A stretch of 64,000 bases of DNA from positions 1 to 64,000 of the forward strand of contig MHBI01000005.1 in NCBI GenBank assembly GCA_001804815.1. The letters run 5' to 3'. The notes beneath the pieces were generated by a model that saw nothing but the letters and a program-made list of their open reading frames with translations, was not told the origin of the DNA and ran no database searches. This DNA comes from Lentisphaerae bacterium GWF2_50_93 (lineage in GTDB: Bacteria > Verrucomicrobiota > Lentisphaeria > Victivallales > GWF2-50-93). This document shows positions 40,918 through 49,147 of this stretch, in pieces (position 1 is the stretch's first letter; every line of letters starts with the position of its first letter). The translations under genes were made by a program, and so were the position numbers.

Positions 40918-41952
40918 ATGGCGACTTGGAGCCTGCTCTACTATTCCGCCCAGGCCATATTCACTATCGTGCTGATGGCAGTCGGAGGGATCATACTGGC
41001 CAAATGCAGGATCCTGGACGGCAACTCCCTGCAGATCCTGAGCAAGACCATCTTCTATCTGCTCCTGCCATGCATGCTTTTTGCGAGCTTCGCACAATCA
41101 ATAAACATGGACAAGCTGAAGGAGCTGTGGATACTGCCTGTCACCGGAGTCATCTACATCCTGGGCGGCATCGGACTGGGAATCATTGCCGTCAAGGCAT
41201 TGAAGATAAAATCTGAATTCAAAAGCATGGTGACGGCATCATCTGGTTTTGCGAACGCAATGTATCTGCCAATTCCGCTCGTGGCGTCGATCTGTTCCAT
41301 ATTCCCGGAATTCAACAGCAATCCTGAAATGAAAAACATCGGAATGGTCTTTGTCTCAATGTTCATAATCGCCTTTTCTCCGATGATGTGGACGCTGGGG
41401 TACAACATTCTTGGGGAAAGGCCGCACAACTCGATCAAATTCACTGATGTGGTGACTCCTCCGGCCTGGGGGATGATTGCGGGGTTCGCAATCGCAAATT
41501 TACCCCCCTTGAAGATGGCGCTCTGCGACAAGGACGGCTTTCTGCATCCCTTGCTCACGACCTGCACCGGCATGGGAAATGCGGTCGTGCCCTGCGCAAT
41601 GATAGTACTCGGAGGAAGTTTCGCCCTTGGCCCTGTTGCAAGACGCATCGACATGAAAACCGTCCTGGCCGTGATAGCCGTAAAACTCCTGATAGTTCCC
41701 GTCCTTGCAATACTCTACATAAAAATACTCGTCACCTATGGTCTTGTCCCGCACGGCACGCTGCAGGACACCCTGCTCGCGCTTGTGATGCTGATCGAGG
41801 CGGCCGTCCCTCCGGCTACAAGCCTGATAGTCATCAGCTCCCTCCAGAAGAAGAACGTCGAGGAGATGGGTTCGCTGCTGCTGTGGCTTTATCTGGTGTC
41901 GCTGGTCACGCTGACGTTGTTCATCGTAATAGGCATGCGGATTTTCCAGTGA
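40918..41952 (+). CDS. AEC-family permease
   Basis: The 344-residue inner-membrane protein has about 10 helices in two halves. FYLLLPCMLFASFAQSI near 50 and GFANAMYLPIPLVASI near 115 are characteristic of the auxin efflux carrier family, which in bacteria exports or takes up small organic acids. PATSLIVISS near 295 lies on a late helix. The start is set by coupling to the kinase upstream (gap of two bases). The substrate is unknown; the kinase may sense it (inference). Confidence 0.85.
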   Translation: MATWSLLYYSAQAIFTIVLMAVGGIILAKCRILDGNSLQILSKTIFYLLLPCMLFASFAQSINMDKLKELWILPVTGVIYILGGIGLGIIAVKALKIKSEFKSMVTASSGFANAMYLPIPLVASICSIFPEFNSNPEMKNIGMVFVSMFIIAFSPMMWTLGYNILGERPHNSIKFTDVVTPPAWGMIAGFAIANLPPLKMALCDKDGFLHPLLTTCTGMGNAVVPCAMIVLGGSFALGPVARRIDMKTVLAVIAVKLLIVPVLAILYIKILVTYGLVPHGTLQDTLLALVMLIEAAVPPATSLIVISSLQKKNVEEMGSLLLWLYLVSLVTLTLFIVIGMRIFQ

Positions 41953-41980
41953 TAATTTTCCGGGCACCCGGAAAATTATA
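41951..41980. terminator. hairpin behind AEC gene
   Basis: TAATTTTCCGGG, loop CA, CCCGGAAAATTA make a perfect stem, followed by an A-rich and not a T-rich tail. Termination is doubtful; it may stabilise the upstream mRNA. It closely resembles the hairpin at 15879. Confidence 0.45.
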
Positions 41981-41999
41981 ATAAAAAAAAGGAGTGCAC

Positions 42000-42644
42000 A
42001 TGTTCCTCTTCAAGAAAAACAAGGATCTGCTTGAGCAATACACCAAATATCTGGAGCTGTGCGCCGAGACCCTGGACATCTTCAGGAAGGCGATTGCCTA
42101 TTCCTTCGAGAACGGCCTCAATGAGCATTTCGAAGTCCTGGCCGGAAAAGTCCATGCCATGGAATCCGACGCCGACGACATCCGAAGGCAGATCGAACGC
42201 ACCATGTATGAACAGTCACTCCTTCCAGAATCCAGGGAGGACCTCCTCGACATCATCGAGAGAATCGACATGGTTCCAAACTGCGCGGACCATCTCGCAA
42301 CCTTGATGACGCTCCAGAGGACACCGATCAATCCGGCACTCAAAAGCGAAATCATGGAACTGCTCGATCTGGCCATCGAGTCATTCAAATATACCAAGGA
42401 GGCCGCAGTGGACTGCTTTTTAAAGATGGAGAAGGTCAAGGGACTCAAGATCCTGATCGACAACAATGAAAGCCTCGGCGACAAGCTCGAGCACAAGATG
42501 ATACGGACGGTTTTCGCGGAAAACACCGGTACCGGAGAAAAGATCATACAGAAGGACATGATAAACCAGGTCGGAGAGATCTGCAACCTCTGCGAACATG
42601 TCATGGACAGGATCGTTATATGCAGCATCAAGAGGCAGTTGTAA
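42000..42644 (+). CDS. DUF47/PhoU-like phosphate transport regulator
   Basis: The 214-residue all-helical protein (TIGR00153) includes HAMESDADDIRRQIERTMYEQ near 50 and DIIERIDMVPNCADHLATL near 81-99. A C-terminal helical repeat ends at EICNLCEHVMDRIVICSIKRQ. The start is ATG 42000 with AAGGAG five bases upstream; a GTG two codons earlier lacks spacing. It precedes a Pit permease, the usual pairing in which DUF47 modulates low-affinity phosphate uptake. Confidence 0.88.
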   Translation: MFLFKKNKDLLEQYTKYLELCAETLDIFRKAIAYSFENGLNEHFEVLAGKVHAMESDADDIRRQIERTMYEQSLLPESREDLLDIIERIDMVPNCADHLATLMTLQRTPINPALKSEIMELLDLAIESFKYTKEAAVDCFLKMEKVKGLKILIDNNESLGDKLEHKMIRTVFAENTGTGEKIIQKDMINQVGEICNLCEHVMDRIVICSIKRQL

Positions 42645-42671
42645 AACTGTGTCACCCTCATGGGATGACAC

Positions 42672-42845
42672 GGATGGATGGATTGCTGGATGAATGGATT
42701 ATTGGGGTTTAATTCAAAAGTACATAAAAACACATGATTGATTGAGGATTATGAAAAACTTTTTCTGCAAATTCATATTGGATTTGTCTTATTCTTATAT
42801 TCTTAACAAGCAGCAATCCAGTAATCCATCCATCCAATAATCCAA
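42672..42845. repeat. inverted-arm cassette, GGATTGCTGGAT type, copy 3
   Basis: GGATGGATGGATTGCTGGAT opens the left arm; AGCAATCCAGTAATCCATCC and CAATAATCC form the right. The ~110-bp spacer is AT-rich and without a gene. It fills the gap between the DUF47 gene and pit. Despite its presence the two genes keep the standard order. Confidence 0.7.
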
Positions 42846-42856
42846 GGTTTTCGCGC

Positions 42857-43867
42857 ATGTTCACGCACTACATACAGTATCTTGGAAGCGTTTTCATGGG
42901 ATGGGGCCTTGGCGCCAACGATTCCGCAAACGTCTTCGGAACAGCCGTCAGCTCCAGGATGGTCAACTACAGGCTGGCGATAGTGCTCACTGCTGCATTC
43001 GTCATTCTTGGAGCAGTCATGGATGGAGACGCAGGGATAAGAACTCTCAGCAAGGATCTGCGGAATGACACGGCATTCGACAGTACTGCCACCAAGGCAG
43101 ATCCCGATAAGGCCCACAGGAAAGCATTGAAGGCGGCAATAGTCATATCTTTTGCAGGCGCATTCGCCGTAGTGCTTTTAACAATTTTAAAGATGCCAAT
43201 ATCAACATCCCAGGCGGTGGTAGGGGCCATTGCCGGGATCGCAATCCTCCAGCACTCCTTGAACATCGGAAGTCTTCTAGTAATTGTAGCGTGCTGGGTG
43301 GGCACTCCAATAGGCGCAATGTTCTTCACGTTCATATTCTATTTCATCTTCAGGACCCTGATAAGAAAAATCAAACCATCTGTTTTCATCTATGATCCAG
43401 TCATGTCCATCCTCCTGATTGTGTGCGGATGCTACGGGGCCTACGCACTCGGAGCCAACAATGTGGCGAATGTGGCCGCAATATTCGTAGGACACGGCAT
43501 GCTGACTGTCGAGGAAGCAAAAATATTCGGAGGAATAACAATTGCGATAGGCGTGCTGACATATGCCAAGCCCGTTATGATGACGGTCGGCAAGTCAATT
43601 GTAAAACTTGACGCCTTTTCAGCTTTGATATGCGTGCTCTCGCAGGCGGTCACAGTCCACTGCTATGCCATAATCGGGGTGCCGGTCTCTACAACACAGG
43701 CGGTAGTGGGGGCGGTCGTAGGAATTGGAATCATAAAAGGCGGACAGACTATCAACTACAAGACATTGTCATATATCTGGATTGGATGGCTGGCCACTCC
43801 GGTTGCGGGAGCCTTGATAGCAGTATTCTTCTATTTCCTTGCAAACCTCTACTATATCCCGGAGTAG
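42857..43867 (+). CDS. pitA: inorganic phosphate transporter, Pit family
   Basis: This 336-residue permease has duplicated halves, each with the GAND signature: GANDSANVFGTAVSSRMV near 20 and GANNVANVAAIFVG near 200. STSQAVVGAI and STTQAVVGAV mark the repeat of helix-loop pairs. The family co-transports metal phosphate with protons. The stop codon TAG lies inside a REP unit. Partner: DUF47 gene upstream. Confidence 0.9.
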   Translation: MFTHYIQYLGSVFMGWGLGANDSANVFGTAVSSRMVNYRLAIVLTAAFVILGAVMDGDAGIRTLSKDLRNDTAFDSTATKADPDKAHRKALKAAIVISFAGAFAVVLLTILKMPISTSQAVVGAIAGIAILQHSLNIGSLLVIVACWVGTPIGAMFFTFIFYFIFRTLIRKIKPSVFIYDPVMSILLIVCGCYGAYALGANNVANVAAIFVGHGMLTVEEAKIFGGITIAIGVLTYAKPVMMTVGKSIVKLDAFSALICVLSQAVTVHCYAIIGVPVSTTQAVVGAVVGIGIIKGGQTINYKTLSYIWIGWLATPVAGALIAVFFYFLANLYYIPE

Positions 43868-44064
43868 GTACGGGCTTCAGCCTGTACCATTCTTGAGTTA
43901 ATTGCAGTTTTAAAATCAGCTTTCTTAGCTAGAGCCTGCTCGACAAGGGGGTAACGCGGACATTCCTGTCTGCGATTGAAAATGAAATTTGAGTCCACAG
44001 ACAAGAATGTCTGTGCTACTTTTTAGACAGACTTAAGATGGTACATGCTGAAGCACGTACCTAC
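43864..44064. repeat. facing REP pair, GGTACGGGCTTCAGCCTGTACC type, copy 2
   Basis: The left unit at 43864-43896 begins GTAGGTACGGGCTTCAGCCT, and the right unit at 44037-44064 is ATGGTACATGCTGAAGCACG with TACCTAC. Between them is a second hairpin (ACAGACAAGAATGTCTGT near 43997). The pitA stop is inside the left unit. Confidence 0.65.
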
Positions 44065-44065
44065 T

Positions 44066-45718
44066 TCAATGCAAGGTCGTCGGACCTTGACGCGGTCCAC
44101 CGGGACCGCCTGGCCAGTCATCGCATGTATCCTCATTCGTAGTCAGGACGGCAGTGATATTGCCGACAGCATCACGGGAATACGTATGCCCCATCTGGAG
44201 CCAGCCTGCTCCATTCGGATTGGATGCAGGATCAAAAGCAGCCGGAGGCATGGAAGGGGCATAATTCCTGTTGTACCCCTTGCTTCGCCAGTCCTCATCA
44301 TTGAGTTTCTGGAGACAGCTCAGATAGAATGCACTTGGACATTCTGGAGGAGGATTGTCTATGTCATCAACATCGGCGGCCCACTTCAGGAATTCAAAGA
44401 GATTGTACAGCTCCTCGTTGAAAGGATCATAGAGTCCTGTCGGATCCTGCATGGCAATTGGGATAAGGCGCGATTCATCAAATACCGGGAGCACCATCTT
44501 CACGGAATTGGGAGTCCTGCCATTGGAAAGTTTTCCAAGCGGTTTCGCAAGCGCGGAACAGGTGATTGGCGCATCCTGCGCGGGTGAAGTGCTGAGCCAT
44601 GTTCCAGAAGGCTTTCCGACGGTGTAGTTGCTGGACAATACCTTGGTCTCGGCCCTGCAGGTCATCTTTGACACCGCTCCTCGGTAGTTATATTCGGACT
44701 TGAGGGGCTGTCTCATGTAATAAGGTTCGTCGGTAGTTGTCCATTCAGGAGAAATCTGGTTGTCCCAGCGGGATTCGTACTGGCACCATTTCACATACGG
44801 GAGGGGATTGTTGATTCCGTCGGTATCCTGGGCATCAGCCTTGTCGAATTTATCAACGACTGTCATGCTGCGTTCAAGGGACTCGACGCCGATCTCAGAC
44901 CTGGCAAGATCAAAAGTCTCGGTGTCGCCCACTGCAGAATATTCGACATATATCGGCGCATATTCACATTCTTCAGGGAATCTTGCAGTATCGTTCACAA
45001 TCGAGGCCTGCCACCACTGCCCGTCAAACGAATAACTTTTCAAAAGCCCCCTGAGGGTTCCATAACACCAGTATTGTGCGGCAATAGCGTTGTAGAGGCC
45101 GAGATCCATAAGCCAGGCGGGATTGACATCAGGCAGGGATGCGAAATCGACGTTGGGAGCCGCTGCGATCCCGCCCTGCCCGTTGACAACGGACTCAATC
45201 ATGTCCTGATACGGCCATCTCCAGGCGTAGTTCTCGACATCCTGGGGTATTCCGACGGTTTCTCCATAATAATCATCGTTCTCGAGGTTTGCAATATGCT
45301 GCCTTACAATATTGGTGTAGTGCGTGACTGGATTCATTCCATTATTCTTAGCCGACTGCTGGGCTGCGCCGAATCCTATCATTGGGCCGGCAAATGAAAT
45401 CCTCGACTGCATTTCTGTAATCATATCATTCTTGGTATTGAGATCGTCTGAAGCGTCCCCGACGGGCTCAAAATCCGTTGAAATTACAGTACATGCCTTG
45501 ACCAGGTTCAGCTCACCGACAAGGTTCAGGCTGTGCCTCTGCCAGTTTGCGACGGTAAGAGCGGCGGCATCGGCCGCAGTCTGAGCCTTCACCTTCACTC
45601 TTATTATCGAATGTATGTCAAAAAGAAAGAGAACGGCGACCAGAAGGATAAGTACGGCGATGACCCCGATGATCATTGTCTGACCCTTTTCTCCGCCTGA
45701 TGTATTTTTTTTGTTCAT
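44066..45718 (-). CDS. TadG-like pilus-assembly protein
   Basis: The 550-residue protein has one N-terminal helix after GEKGQTMIIGVIAVLILLVA, matching the TadG-like N-terminal domain (DUF2134-type: GQ...AAD AAALTVAN). AQTAADAAALTVANWQ near 38-53 is the family hallmark. The long exterior part has no further domain I recognise and is rich in aromatic and Asp residues. TadG anchors or stabilises Flp pilus assembly. It is last of the minus-strand pilus set. Confidence 0.75.
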   Translation of the reverse strand: MNKKNTSGGEKGQTMIIGVIAVLILLVAVLFLFDIHSIIRVKVKAQTAADAAALTVANWQRHSLNLVGELNLVKACTVISTDFEPVGDASDDLNTKNDMITEMQSRISFAGPMIGFGAAQQSAKNNGMNPVTHYTNIVRQHIANLENDDYYGETVGIPQDVENYAWRWPYQDMIESVVNGQGGIAAAPNVDFASLPDVNPAWLMDLGLYNAIAAQYWCYGTLRGLLKSYSFDGQWWQASIVNDTARFPEECEYAPIYVEYSAVGDTETFDLARSEIGVESLERSMTVVDKFDKADAQDTDGINNPLPYVKWCQYESRWDNQISPEWTTTDEPYYMRQPLKSEYNYRGAVSKMTCRAETKVLSSNYTVGKPSGTWLSTSPAQDAPITCSALAKPLGKLSNGRTPNSVKMVLPVFDESRLIPIAMQDPTGLYDPFNEELYNLFEFLKWAADVDDIDNPPPECPSAFYLSCLQKLNDEDWRSKGYNRNYAPSMPPAAFDPASNPNGAGWLQMGHTYSRDAVGNITAVLTTNEDTCDDWPGGPGGPRQGPTTLH

Positions 45719-45806
45719 TTTGATACCAAGACAAACTAAAGTTTTAACTCCAGAACTTTTCCTGTTTTCTACTTTCTAAATCCTACTTTCCTACACTTCA
45801 ATCCCC

Positions 45807-46436
45807 CTACTCCTCTCCGCCGCCGACGAGATATGAACTGGCGTGATTCGTCATCCTGGAAGAACCCACGACATCGGTCGATTCGTCGACTTCAAAGATA
45901 ACCCTGTTTTTATCAAAAAGGTCAAAGAATGGAAACGGATAGTTGGAGAAAGTCACATTCATCACAACGCTGCCCTGGGCGTTCAAAGAATGGTTATCGC
46001 TTAGACTTGTGCGTGGGGGCGTGGCTGAATCGTAATAGGCCGGATCATATTGGTTCTCGCCCTGCCAGTATTCATATTCAAGCCATCTCGTGCCGGAGAT
46101 ATATTCAGGTATCATCAGCTCTTCCGCTGCAAACTGGGCCATTGGATCCGTAAAGGCGTCGTTGTCAGGAGATATGATTTTCCCCGAGGCGCCGATCGCG
46201 CCTACCCTGGCACTTCTTTCCTGGAGATAGTCCCTGAATCCGACACAGTAGGAACGTGCGGTCCTGAATGCTGAATAATCCGTGAGCAGCTTGGCGACAG
46301 TCAGGTGGAATATCTGGAGGAGTCCTACGAGCATGATGATCAGGATGATGGAGCACAGCATCGACTCCAGAACAGTCTGTCCGCTGGCGTCCCTGCAGGC
46401 TATTCGGAAAAGCTTCAATGTTCTTTTTCCCATCAT
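45807..46436 (-). CDS. TadE-family pseudopilin
   Basis: The 209-residue protein starts with RIACRDASGQTVLESMLCSI and continues ILIIMLVGLLQIF, the TadE-like anchor with Gly-Gln-x-x-x-Glu. The exterior domain (about 50-205) is unlike known TadE and looks specific to this lineage. It lies 88 bases upstream of the TadG gene on the same strand. Confidence 0.75.
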   Translation of the reverse strand: MMGKRTLKLFRIACRDASGQTVLESMLCSIILIIMLVGLLQIFHLTVAKLLTDYSAFRTARSYCVGFRDYLQERSARVGAIGASGKIISPDNDAFTDPMAQFAAEELMIPEYISGTRWLEYEYWQGENQYDPAYYDSATPPRTSLSDNHSLNAQGSVVMNVTFSNYPFPFFDLFDKNRVIFEVDESTDVVGSSRMTNHASSYLVGGGEE

Positions 46437-46546
46437 ATCCCGGTTCCTTTGTAAAATTCGTTGAACAGGGGGTCAGCGAATATTTGCCTTGAATCTCATA
46501 CTGACCCTTCACGCTCCTAACTAATGTCAGGCAGTTCAGCCTGACC

Positions 46547-46690
46547 TTGGAGTGCGGGAACTTGTGCTTGCATCCCGAGACCGCAGGTGCTCTGGATTAC
46601 CGCCTTGTTTCGCGAAATTCATTTCGAGGAAGCTGTCTTGGACGGAATAAATTCCGTCGTCAAAAGCGGCGATGAACCACCGCACTCCAT
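46547..46690. repeat. facing repeat units, GGAGTGCGG / CCGCACTCC
   Basis: TTGGAGTGCGG at 46548 and CCGCACTCCA at 46680 are complementary. The space between holds further small palindromes (TTCGCGAAATTCATTTCGAGG; ACGGAATAAATTCCGT) and no gene. A related arrangement is at 55730-55868 (TTTGGACTGCG / CGCAGTCCAAA). It is in the 357-bp gap between TadE and pilin genes. Confidence 0.5.
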
Positions 46691-46793
46691 GTGATTCGCT
46701 TTGCTAATCAGCAAATCATCTGAAGTTGAACCATGGCTTACAGCACGCTCCCGGAAATACCCGGAACATTTGAACTTCAAATCCGGGAAACAA

Positions 46794-47039
46794 TCAGTTC
46801 TGCACGCCAGTCTCATCAAGACCCTTGAGAAGATCTTCAGACTTTGTACCAACATTGTCCTGGGCGTCCTGAGCTTCCTGGCCGGATGTCAGCGTTGAAA
46901 TCACTCCGGAAATCTTCTTTCTGAGCGTATCACTGAAGAGACCAAGGACCGTCAGGGATGCGATTGCGACAAGAGTAACAATGAGAATGTACTCCACGAT
47001 TGTCTGGCCAGCTCTTCTTTTTTTCAAAAATTTCTTCAT
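46794..47039 (-). CDS. Flp-type pilin subunit
   Basis: The 81-residue protein starts with a basic leader (MKKFLKKRRAGQ), then TIVEYILIVTLVAIASLTVL, the Flp/class III signal with Glu+5, and a short hydrophilic tail. The size fits a Flp pilin or a minor variant. Processing would occur between Ala/Gly and Gln/Thr. The gene lies 20 bases downstream of the 57-residue TadE-like gene. Confidence 0.75.
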   Translation of the reverse strand: MKKFLKKRRAGQTIVEYILIVTLVAIASLTVLGLFSDTLRKKISGVISTLTSGQEAQDAQDNVGTKSEDLLKGLDETGVQN

Positions 47040-47059
47040 TTCGTCATCTCCTTATTTTA

Positions 47060-47233
47060 TTATGGGTAGTCCAATCCCACCAGGGAAAGGATACGCCATC
47101 CATAACCTGTAAAAGCCGACAGCAGGAGCAGCAGCACTACGGCCACCATCAGGAACATCACCAGGACCAGCGAAAACTCGGTCGCCGCCTGTCCTGAAAT
47201 CCCGGCCCTTCCCGTTTTTTTCCGGCTATCCAT
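47060..47233 (-). CDS. 57-residue TadE-like membrane protein
   Basis: This short gene reads MDSRKKTGRAGISGQAATEF, followed by SLVLVMFLMVAVVLLLLLSA and FTGYGWRILSLVGLDYP. GQAATEF plus a 20-residue membrane helix is exactly the TadE/Flp anchor; the protein ends soon after. GGAGG lies 9 bases before ATG 47233. Position between panD and the pilin gene, co-directional with both, supports a pilus role. Its brevity makes it easy to overlook. Confidence 0.7.
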   Translation of the reverse strand: MDSRKKTGRAGISGQAATEFSLVLVMFLMVAVVLLLLLSAFTGYGWRILSLVGLDYP

Positions 47234-47282
47234 GATGCCCGTCCTCCAGTCAGCATTGTGAACACTGCCTCAATGCTGATCT

Positions 47283-47336
47283 AATATCGAAATCCGAATT
47301 TTGTTTCGTATTTCGTGCTTCGTGCTTCGAATTTTT
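47283..47336. repeat. TATCGAAATCC / GTTTCGTATTTCG arm pair, minimal
   Basis: AATATCGAAATCCGAATT and GTTTCGTATTTCGTGCTTCG sit side by side without spacer. The same words occur as separated arms at 50589-50732 and as a single arm at 49072-49110. Confidence 0.5.
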
Positions 47337-47341
47337 CATCT

Positions 47342-47722
47342 TCAAAGATCTGCCAGAGGCGACCTTCCTTTTCTTACTACTATCCCGTTCTTGTCGTCCA
47401 TTACTATTATCTTCGGGGATATCTTCCTGGCCTCATCCTCAGTGCATATTCCAAAAGACATTACTGTTATCGTATCACCAGGGCTTGCCCGGTGGGCGGC
47501 CGCGCCATTCACCTTGAAGCACCTGCTGCCCGCCTTGCCAGGTATGGCATAGGTCTCAAACCTATGTCCATTGGAGGCGTTCACCACAAGTATCTTCTCA
47601 TATGGATAAAGGCCGACTTCCTTCATTATATCAGTATCTATCTCAAGGCTACCCTCGTAATCAAGAATGCTCTCTGTCACTCTTGCACGGTGTATCTTGC
47701 TCTTGCACATTACTAGATTCAT
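47342..47722 (-). CDS. panD: aspartate 1-decarboxylase
   Basis: The 126-residue pyruvoyl enzyme makes beta-alanine for pantothenate. The self-cleavage site is Gly24-Ser25 in YEGSLEID, with Lys9 (KSKIHRA) and NGAAAHRASPGD near 72-84 conserved. The numbering matches the E. coli protein. It lies among pilus genes and is functionally unrelated to them. Confidence 0.93.
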   Translation of the reverse strand: MNLVMCKSKIHRARVTESILDYEGSLEIDTDIMKEVGLYPYEKILVVNASNGHRFETYAIPGKAGSRCFKVNGAAAHRASPGDTITVMSFGICTEDEARKISPKIIVMDDKNGIVVRKGRSPLADL

Positions 47723-47814
47723 CTAATTGCACCTCTCTCTACTTTAATAATACGTCTTACGGTTATGTTTATTATGCCTGAAAACCAATTTATTAGACTA
47801 AATCGCCTATTTAA

Positions 47815-47878
47815 GGTAGGGACGGCTCGCCGAGCCGTCCGTTCTTAGAGCGGCGCTCTCGGCGAGAGACGCCCTACC
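47815..47878. repeat. GTAGGGACGGCTC / GACGCCCTACC palindrome
   Basis: GGTAGGGACGGCTCGCCGAG is followed by CCGTCC and then CGGCGCTCTCGGCGAGAGACG and CCCTACC (parts listed separately). Two stacked hairpins lie inside one outer stem (GTAGGG/CCCTAC). It lies between panD and the PilT-type gene; no gene inside. Confidence 0.6.
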
Positions 47879-47899
47879 TTCGTCATTCTTGCAATCAGC

Positions 47900-48997
47900 T
47901 CACCCCAGAATTTCCGCTCTTGAATCAAGGTAGATCCCCTTGAGGTTCATCTTCAGGGACTCAGGATTGCTTGCCATCTTCAGCGCGTCTTCCTCTGTTA
48001 TAAGACCTTCATTTACAAGGCCCAGCAGCGACTGATTGAAGGACTGCATTCCATCCTCCCTGCCTGTCTCGACTGCGGCATGAAGCTTGTCGATCTTGTT
48101 TTCCTCAAGAAGCTTCCTGACAATCGGGGTATTGATCAGGATCTCCAGGCCGGGAATCACCCCGCCCCCGAACGCGCGCCTTATGAGCCTCTGGCACATT
48201 ATCGATTTTATATTTATGGCAAGCGCCCCTCTTATCGCATCCTGTTCCGCTCTTTCATAGAAGTCCAGGATACGGTTCACTGCCTGCGATGCGTTCGTGG
48301 CATGAAGCGTTGTGAGGACAAGATGTCCTGTGTCCGAAGCCTGGAGCGCGGCATCAAAACTTTCCTTGTCGCGCATTTCACCGACCATTATCACATCCGG
48401 ATCCTGGCGGAGGACATGCCTCAGGGCGCTCTCGAAATTTATCGTGTCCAGTCCTATCTCGCGCTGTTCGATGATCGACTCCTTGTCCTGGAACTCGTAT
48501 TCTATGGGATCCTCAACGGTTATGATATGCTTGCGGAAATTCTGGTTGATATATTCTATTATGGAAGCCAGTGTCGTTGATTTTCCTGATCCGGTGGTTC
48601 CGCTGACGATGATGATGCCGCGTTCGGATTCAGCTATCCTCTTGACGTTCTGGGGCACGCCCAGCTCCTCGATGGAAAGGATGTTCCTCTTGACATGCCT
48701 CAGCGCTATCGAAATCATGCCCCTCTGCCTATGTATGTTGACACGGAAACGACCTACTCCCTCCTCGACGAATGAAACGTCCGCATCGCCCCTCTCGGCA
48801 AGCCTTCGTTTCATTTCATCGGTAGAAAGCATCGCTTCTAACGCCTTCGCGACAAATTCCTTCGTGGAAACCATGTCTGTATCGACAAGCCTGCTGTCAA
48901 TCCTGATCGCTATGGGGGAATCTTCCTTGATATGCCAGTCCGATGCCCTGGAATTGACACCAAGCTCAAGAACGTCATGCATTATGCTGGTTGGCAT
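47900..48997 (-). CDS. pilT: PilT/PilU-type pilus retraction ATPase
   Basis: The 365-residue secretion-superfamily ATPase has SGTTGSGKSTTLASI (Walker A) near 123, VEDPIEYEF (Asp box), VGEMRDKESF (Walker B) near 195 and TTLHATNASQA (His box) near 220. The N-terminal domain reads RASDWHIKEDSPIAIRID. The start ATG 48997 was chosen since AAAGGA precedes it and the upstream frame is atypical. PilT retracts type IV pili; here its partners look like Tad/Flp parts, which normally use TadA. The mismatch is noted in findings. Confidence 0.88.
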   Translation of the reverse strand: MPTSIMHDVLELGVNSRASDWHIKEDSPIAIRIDSRLVDTDMVSTKEFVAKALEAMLSTDEMKRRLAERGDADVSFVEEGVGRFRVNIHRQRGMISIALRHVKRNILSIEELGVPQNVKRIAESERGIIIVSGTTGSGKSTTLASIIEYINQNFRKHIITVEDPIEYEFQDKESIIEQREIGLDTINFESALRHVLRQDPDVIMVGEMRDKESFDAALQASDTGHLVLTTLHATNASQAVNRILDFYERAEQDAIRGALAINIKSIMCQRLIRRAFGGGVIPGLEILINTPIVRKLLEENKIDKLHAAVETGREDGMQSFNQSLLGLVNEGLITEEDALKMASNPESLKMNLKGIYLDSRAEILG

Positions 48998-49071
48998 GCT
49001 TATTATGATCCTTTCATTAAAACTCTTAATTCTCAAACCAATGCTTGAAACATTTGATATTTCATAAAATT

Positions 49072-49110
49072 TCAATTTGTTTCGGATTTCGACATTCTGA
49101 TTTCGATATT
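49072..49110. repeat. single TTTCGGATTTCGACATTC arm
   Basis: This unpaired arm reads TTTGTTTCGGATTTCG and TTCTGATTTCGATATTG, of the 50589-50732 family. It lies between pdxJ and the PilT-type gene. Confidence 0.4.
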
Positions 49111-49147
49111 GTTTTGCGGCTCATCGCCTTCATCATTCGGCTGTTCG

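Noticed and set aside
42645..42856. Regulatory RNA between the DUF47 gene and pit
   Set aside because: The structured part is explained by the inverted-arm cassette, also found at 7901 and 29666 in unrelated contexts.
48997..49075. 26-residue N-terminal extension of the PilT-type ATPase
   Set aside because: The added residues do not resemble PilT N-termini, and a purine-rich SD sits before ATG 48997.
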